From NCBI GenBank assembly GCA_937927755.1, contig CALBDB010000173.1, positions 1 through 45,795 on the forward strand: DNA of 45,795 nt, read 5' to 3'. A model generated the notes under the pieces. It did not search any database, was not told the DNA's origin, and was given only the letters and a program-made list of their open reading frames with translations. A program made the position numbers and the translations under genes. The stretch is from an uncultured Lysobacterales bacterium. GTDB taxonomy: Bacteria; Pseudomonadota; Gammaproteobacteria; Xanthomonadales; SZUA-36. Of the stretch, positions 42,122 through 45,795 are shown piece after piece; within the stretch, counting starts at the first letter, position 1; each line of letters starts with the position of its first letter.

Positions 42122-43072
42122 CTACTTTTCTTCCTTTACATGACAGTCAACACAACCCTGGCTTGCCTCAACACCGGTCCTGGTGTCATGGCATTTCCAG
42201 CAACTTTTGTGGACAACCACTTTGGAACTGAGTGTTTCATCCGCGATATTGTCCTGGTCCGTGTGATGACACTCGCCACACTGGTAGTAAACCTGGTCGG
42301 ACGCTGAGTCCGGGTTGTGGCAGGCCTGGCAATTTATCCAGGAAGACGCCAGGTAGTCCGGATGAGGGGTGTCCAGTTCAACGGCATGAATCTGGTGGTG
42401 ACATTCCACGCATTCCATCTCGACGCCCGTGACATGGAAATCGTGTGGGAAAATCACATATCCGACTGAAGATTCAATCAGGATTTCCTGCAGACTGCCG
42501 GCTTCGCCCAAGGCCGGGCTGTCGTCACTTTCCCCTGCAGTTTCAACGGGTACCGCGTGTGCGATGTCCAACCAGCTTGCTTCGAAATCAAACCCCTTGA
42601 AGGTGGGGCTTTCTTCGTTGTGGCACTTCCTGCAGCCGGTGTTCATTATCAATCCAGCTTCCCTGGCAGCCTCGGGATCAATCATGACTTTCCTGGATTT
42701 ATAATCTGAACCGGGGCCGTGGCAAGCTTCACAGCCCACACCTTCGTTATCTGTATAGTTCGCCTTTTCGTGTATCACTGCACCCTCGCCAAGACTGACC
42801 CTGGTGGCGTGACATTTCAGGCAGGCAGTTTCCTGCTGCGGATCACCAAGCCCCCTGTCAGCGGCGATTTTTTGTGATTCAGCCGATGCCAGGGTCTCGA
42901 ATGCCCTGGCATGTCGGGACTCGGCCCAGATTTTCCATTGGTCGCCGGTTTTGGCCTTGTGACAGGTCTTGCACTTTGGTGCACCGATAATCTCGGGTGA
43001 AGCGGCCGCCAGTTGTGTCATGCAGAACATCAGGCCCGCAAGCAAGACCAGAAAAACATGAAATTTACGCAT
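42122..43072 (-). CDS. Nonaheme cytochrome c with c554-like and c3-like halves (module 2)
   Basis: A secreted 316-residue cytochrome with nine CXXCH sites, starting at residues 34, 84, 114, 147, 221, 248, 265, 291 and 307. The signal peptide ends near residue 24. The first four hemes follow a cytochrome c554 pattern (CKTCHKAKTGDQWKIWAES, CLKCHATRVS, GVGCEACHGPGSDYKS, CRKCHNEESP). The last five resemble a cytochrome c3/c7 unit (FPHDFHVTGVEMECVECHH onward), and a linker of about 65 residues separates the two. No C-terminal membrane anchor is seen, unlike module 1. In position it corresponds to HmcA, which is much larger (16 hemes) in Desulfovibrio. GAGG lies upstream of the ATG. Confidence 0.92.
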   Translation of the reverse strand: MRKFHVFLVLLAGLMFCMTQLAAASPEIIGAPKCKTCHKAKTGDQWKIWAESRHARAFETLASAESQKIAADRGLGDPQQETACLKCHATRVSLGEGAVIHEKANYTDNEGVGCEACHGPGSDYKSRKVMIDPEAAREAGLIMNTGCRKCHNEESPTFKGFDFEASWLDIAHAVPVETAGESDDSPALGEAGSLQEILIESSVGYVIFPHDFHVTGVEMECVECHHQIHAVELDTPHPDYLASSWINCQACHNPDSASDQVYYQCGECHHTDQDNIADETLSSKVVVHKSCWKCHDTRTGVEASQGCVDCHVKEEK

Positions 43073-43090
43073 AAATGCCTCGCAAGAGTT

Positions 43091-43123
43091 TATCTAAGAA
43101 AGACCCTGCTTCAGGCAGGGTCT
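43091..43123 (-). terminator. Hairpin over the stop codon of the first regulator gene; possible attenuating terminator
   Basis: A perfect 9-bp stem (AGACCCTGC/GCAGGGTCT, 43101-43109 with 43115-43123) has a 5-base loop that contains most of the TGA stop codon. On the minus strand it is followed by TTCTT. It lies between the receiver-GcvH regulator gene and the cytochrome gene, so it could let only part of the transcripts through. Confidence 0.55.
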
Positions 43124-44280
43124 TTTGCTTGCCGGAATGGTTTGGTAAAACTGTCCAGCAACTCTACGTATTGCGCTGGTGAGAGCTGCTGCCCTTCTTC
43201 TATGTGATCACCGGTGTCCTGCTTTGTGAACTCCCCGGCGAGTTTGTGGAACCGATCGATTTCCTGCTGGTACCAATCCAGCGAGTCCCGGCCGATCTTC
43301 AGTGCAGGCAACTCCCCGGCCAGATTTGAAGGTTCGATGCAACACATCCAGCTCAGTTCAAATGGCTTGACAGCCAGCCATTCGGGGTGTTCGGCGTGTT
43401 CGGTGTTAACGGCAATGACATTGCCGCTGAATGGGGCCGGGATAGCCAGGTTGTAATCTCCGTAGCTGAGCGAAAACAGGGTATCGCCCTTATTGACCTT
43501 CTGGGCAAGGCCGGGCAGCTCAACCTGGTCCACCTTGTCAAATACCTTTCTGACCAGATCATCCAGGCCAACCTGTACAGCGCCGTTCGACAGGATCTTG
43601 GCCCAGGCGTGCTGCGGGGAGATAAAGATACCCGCGGGAACATTGATCTCGAATTTTGAATCGGATTCGCTGGTTCCCGGTTTGACCAGGCGGATCTTGT
43701 GCCGCTTGTTTTTTTCCAGGTTTGCCTGGCGTTTGATCAGCGCCTTGTTGACGAAGGCCAGCAACTCATCTTCGGTAAATGGTTTCTCTATATAGGCCAT
43801 GGCGCCGAAACTAACCGTTTCCACGGCGGTCTCGATCGATGCGTAACCGGTAATGACGATGACATCGATATCAGGACGAAGATGCTTGACGGCCTTGGTG
43901 ACTTCGACACCGTCCATTTCAGGCATTTTGAGATCGGTGAAGACAAAATCGTAGTCATTTTTGCGGATCAGACCCAGTGCCTCGGAACCCTTTTCCACGG
44001 TATCGATGGCATAGCCTGCGAGCACCAGTATCTTGCGAAAACTGCTGAGCACGATTTCTTCATCGTCCACGGCCAGTATGCGGGCTTTAGGGTTGTCCAG
44101 TTCTACACGTTTCAGCGAAGGGGCTTCTTCGCTCACATCGAGTTTCAAGCCGATATCCAATGCCTGTTCTCTTTCGGCCAATAACCGTGCTTCGCGCGCT
44201 CTTTTGATCAGCATGCGGAGCGCGAGATCAACCAGGATAAAAACAACGATTGTGGTGACAACAATTAAGGCAACAATCAT
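43111..44280 (-). CDS. Membrane-anchored response regulator: receiver domain fused to a GcvH-like domain
   Basis: A 389-residue protein beginning with a membrane helix (MIVALIVVTTIVVFILVDLAL), followed by a charged linker and a receiver domain (about 66-182) with phosphoacceptor Asp116 (FTDLKMPEMDG), the acidic pair in AVDDEE and Lys166 (YIEKPF). The next part (about 216-315) resembles glycine-cleavage H protein (FISPQHAWAKILSNGAVQVG, APFSGNVIAVN). The position of the lipoylated Lys is Asp/Tyr in SYGDYNLAIPA, so no lipoylation is expected there. A 70-residue helical tail follows. I chose the ATG at 44280, which AGAGG precedes; a TTG at 44304 would add eight residues. It has the same architecture as the second regulator plus the membrane anchor. 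Confidence 0.88.
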   Translation of the reverse strand: MIVALIVVTTIVVFILVDLALRMLIKRAREARLLAEREQALDIGLKLDVSEEAPSLKRVELDNPKARILAVDDEEIVLSSFRKILVLAGYAIDTVEKGSEALGLIRKNDYDFVFTDLKMPEMDGVEVTKAVKHLRPDIDVIVITGYASIETAVETVSFGAMAYIEKPFTEDELLAFVNKALIKRQANLEKNKRHKIRLVKPGTSESDSKFEINVPAGIFISPQHAWAKILSNGAVQVGLDDLVRKVFDKVDQVELPGLAQKVNKGDTLFSLSYGDYNLAIPAPFSGNVIAVNTEHAEHPEWLAVKPFELSWMCCIEPSNLAGELPALKIGRDSLDWYQQEIDRFHKLAGEFTKQDTGDHIEEGQQLSPAQYVELLDSFTKPFRQAKDPA

Positions 44281-44755
44281 TTTACCAATCCTCTGAAATG
44301 ACAAAATCAGCTGGATTTGTAATGACAGGTCCGGGTGTGTGTTTCGCTGCTATGGTTCCAGCGGTCGCGGTCCGGTTTGATTTGTGTCCAAGGGCCGTAT
44401 CACCGGTACCGAATCAAGTCAGCAGTGCACTCATTCCTTGTTATTACAAATCGCCTGAAATTTAATTCAAGCAATTTCCCACACGCCTGGTTACCGACCG
44501 TGCGAACAGTATATGACTGGTATTTTGTCCGGCTGAGCGGACTTTCAATTGACTATCGGTTGCATGTATCACATGGGGCTCCAGGCGCATGAACCTAAAG
44601 AGAGTAAAGCAAATAAATCTGCGGGTGATATTGATTTAGATCATCTAAATATCAGCAAAATTTAAAAACATACGTATCCGTATGGGTTACGTCTTTCGAG
44701 CGCTTGAAATGCACATTTTCCGGCCATCGAATTACGGCTCAGGAAGGCGGGACTG
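44281..44755. other. 475-bp non-coding region, long leader of the module 2 locus
   Basis: No convincing gene is present. A plus-strand frame at 44335-44592 shows no protein-like features. The region holds an FNR-like box (44631-44644), an inverted repeat overlapping it (ATTTAGA-TCA-TCTAAAT, 44634-44650) and a second inverted repeat (CATACG-TATC-CGTATG, 44669-44684). If the FNR-like box drives the minus-strand locus, the leader before the first start codon would be about 300 nt. Confidence 0.5.
44631..44644 (-). promoter_or_regulatory. FNR/Anr-like binding site upstream of the module 2 locus
   Basis: TTGAT-TTAG-ATCAT on the plus strand matches TTGAT-N4-ATCAA at 9 of 10 positions. If placed at -41.5 for minus-strand transcription, TTTACT (44608-44603) falls at the -10 position. 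No plus-strand gene follows nearby, so the minus-strand redox locus is its likeliest target. Confidence 0.5.
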
Positions 44756-44947
44756 TCAGTCGGTATCGACCACCCGAAAACCAAATGGGAGGATTGCAAG
44801 CCGGGTCATTTTCAGATGCTGGGTTGCGAACGGGATTCCGATAATGGTAATACACAACGGGATTCCGCCCAGGATGTAGGCCAGCGACACGATAAAGCCG
44901 CCTAAGGCAAACCAGAGAATATTCGGAAGGATTGACAAAGCCGGCAC
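44756..44947 (-). CDS. YccF-domain small membrane protein
   Basis: A 63-residue protein with two hydrophobic segments and the YccF (DUF307) pattern: ILWFALGGFIVSLAYILGG, then ITIIGIPFATQHLKMTRLAI and LPFGFRVV. Known YccF proteins of enterics carry two such domains in about 150 residues; this has one. The start is a GTG at 44947 with no clear ribosome site, so the true start may differ. It follows anmK in the same direction after about 50 bp. The function of the family is unknown. Confidence 0.75.
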   Translation of the reverse strand: MPALSILPNILWFALGGFIVSLAYILGGIPLCITIIGIPFATQHLKMTRLAILPFGFRVVDTD

Positions 44948-44997
44948 CTATGTGATTGTAAGTGTTGGATAGGTATACCTTACACCAGCATGGGTGT

Positions 44998-45795
44998 TTA
45001 AGGCTCGTAAATATCACCCAAAAGGACAGGTTTGCCTGCGCCGGTGATCGGGGGTGTATTCTGGAGTTGACCGTTCAGTCGTTCATGTGCCAGCCAGGCG
45101 AATAACAGGCCTTCAACCCAATCCGGGTCTGCCCCGTAGCGACTGGTTGGCTCAACCACCACGTCGGGCAGAGCCGCCGCCAGCCTGCGCATCAGGTATT
45201 TATTGTGCACACCGCCGCCACAGACAAGCATACGTGCCGGTTGGTTTGTGTTTTGCAGGCTGCGGGCAATGCTTTGCGCGCTTAACTCGACCAGCGTGGT
45301 TTGAACGACAGCTGCCGGTGGCGACGGGTCGCCCAGCAAGCTGTTCAGCCAGTTGATATTAAAGTATTCCAGCCCGGTACTTTTCGGTGGCGACCGCTTG
45401 AAATACGGGTCCGCCAGTAGACGCTCAAGCAGGCTGGCGTCCAACTCACCTTTTGCGGCCCACCGGCCTCCGTCGTCATAATCCGTTTGCAGATGAAGCG
45501 CTGTCCAGGCATCCATCAGGCAATTGCCCGGACCCGTATCAAAGCCCGTAACCTGTCCGCTGCATGGCAGGATCGTAAGATTGGCAATCCCGCCAATATT
45601 CAATACCGCACGGCTTTCTGTTTCGCTGCGAAACAGGTCCTGGTGTAAAAGCGGCGCCAGTGGAGCGCCCTGGCCGCCTGCCAGCACATCCGCCATCCGG
45701 AAATTGGCCACTACGGTGGAGCCGGAATTTTTCGCAATCAGATCGCCCCTGCCCAGCTGGATACTCACCGGGTCTTCGCCATCGGGTTCGTGCCA
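44998..45795 (-). CDS. anmK: Anhydro-N-acetylmuramic acid kinase (partial; 5' end outside the window)
   Basis: The C-terminal 265 residues of AnmK, which phosphorylates and opens 1,6-anhydroMurNAc released during cell-wall recycling. Family motifs are seen: GDLIAKNSGSTVVANFRMAD, AGGQGAPLAPLLHQ, VLNIGGIANLT, FDTGPGNCLMDAW and the phosphate-binding VCGGGVHNKYLM. The frame continues to the right edge (reading WHEPDGEDP before VSIQLG), so the N-terminal third is not included. The nearby AmpG and DacA genes belong to the same peptidoglycan turnover pathway. Confidence 0.94.
   Translation of the reverse strand, partial: WHEPDGEDPVSIQLGRGDLIAKNSGSTVVANFRMADVLAGGQGAPLAPLLHQDLFRSETESRAVLNIGGIANLTILPCSGQVTGFDTGPGNCLMDAWTALHLQTDYDDGGRWAAKGELDASLLERLLADPYFKRSPPKSTGLEYFNINWLNSLLGDPSPPAAVVQTTLVELSAQSIARSLQNTNQPARMLVCGGGVHNKYLMRRLAAALPDVVVEPTSRYGADPDWVEGLLFAWLAHERLNGQLQNTPPITGAGKPVLLGDIYEP

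Noticed and set aside
44335-44592. Plus-strand frame of 85 residues in the leader before the first regulator gene
   Set aside because: Composition not protein-like, no ribosome site, no partner gene on that strand.
1-45795. tRNA or rRNA genes, CRISPR arrays, insertion sequences, prophage
   Set aside because: I found no cloverleaf-like segment, repeat-spacer pattern, transposase or phage gene.

Overview
This window looks like a chromosomal stretch of a gammaproteobacterium. The basis is gene content and order: the end of rlpA followed by dacA-ybeD-lipB-lipA, a prc/tsp protease, a fis gene upstream of purH, a long PlsB, UvrD, PriA, and a complete moxR/Bat operon. I see no tRNA, rRNA, CRISPR array, insertion sequence or prophage. 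I cannot name the genus. The multiheme cytochromes, NrfD/HybA modules and FNR-like boxes suggest a facultatively anaerobic or redox-versatile organism.

Layout. 1-3380 (+): cell-wall and lipoate operon (rlpA end, dacA, ybeD, lipB, lipA). 3568-8662 (+): prc with a good terminator, a small secreted DUF3365-type c-heme protein, and priA. 8821-15676 (+): six tightly packed genes of a MoxR/Bat system (AAA ATPase, DUF58, DUF4381, two VWA proteins, BatD). 15727-16739: an orphan exported protein (-) and a possible small gene (+). 16762-19111 (-): argS followed by a SPOR-domain protein. 19559-20245 (+): a decayed N-terminal piece of a TRAP permease, then a YdcH/DUF465 protein. 20254-31544 (-): a long co-directional run read pyrE, DUF4124, DUF3426, fis, purH, purD, uvrD, pyrF, plsB, which combines purine and pyrimidine synthesis with replication/repair and lipid genes. 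31695-33728 (+): an exonuclease III/Crc-family nuclease and AmpG.

33778-44280 (-) is the most unusual part. It holds two electron-transfer modules, each made of a multiheme cytochrome c, a Tat-exported four-cluster ferredoxin and an NrfD-type quinone-interacting membrane subunit. Neither has a molybdopterin catalytic subunit. The upstream module also has a 45-residue one-helix protein in the position of HmcD, which makes it resemble the Hmc complex of sulfate reducers. Dedicated signalling genes lie in and around the modules: a histidine kinase with c-type heme motifs in its periplasmic sensor and a cysteine-rich zinc-ribbon-like insertion inside its ATPase domain, plus two response regulators whose output domain resembles the glycine-cleavage H protein but lacks the lipoyl lysine. 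One of those regulators is membrane-anchored. FNR-like boxes matching the consensus at 9 of 10 positions lie upstream of both transcription blocks. I infer a redox-sensing signalling system tied to quinone/cytochrome complexes.

44756-45795 (-): a YccF-domain protein and the 3' portion of anmK. DacA, AmpG and AnmK together indicate normal peptidoglycan remodelling and recycling.
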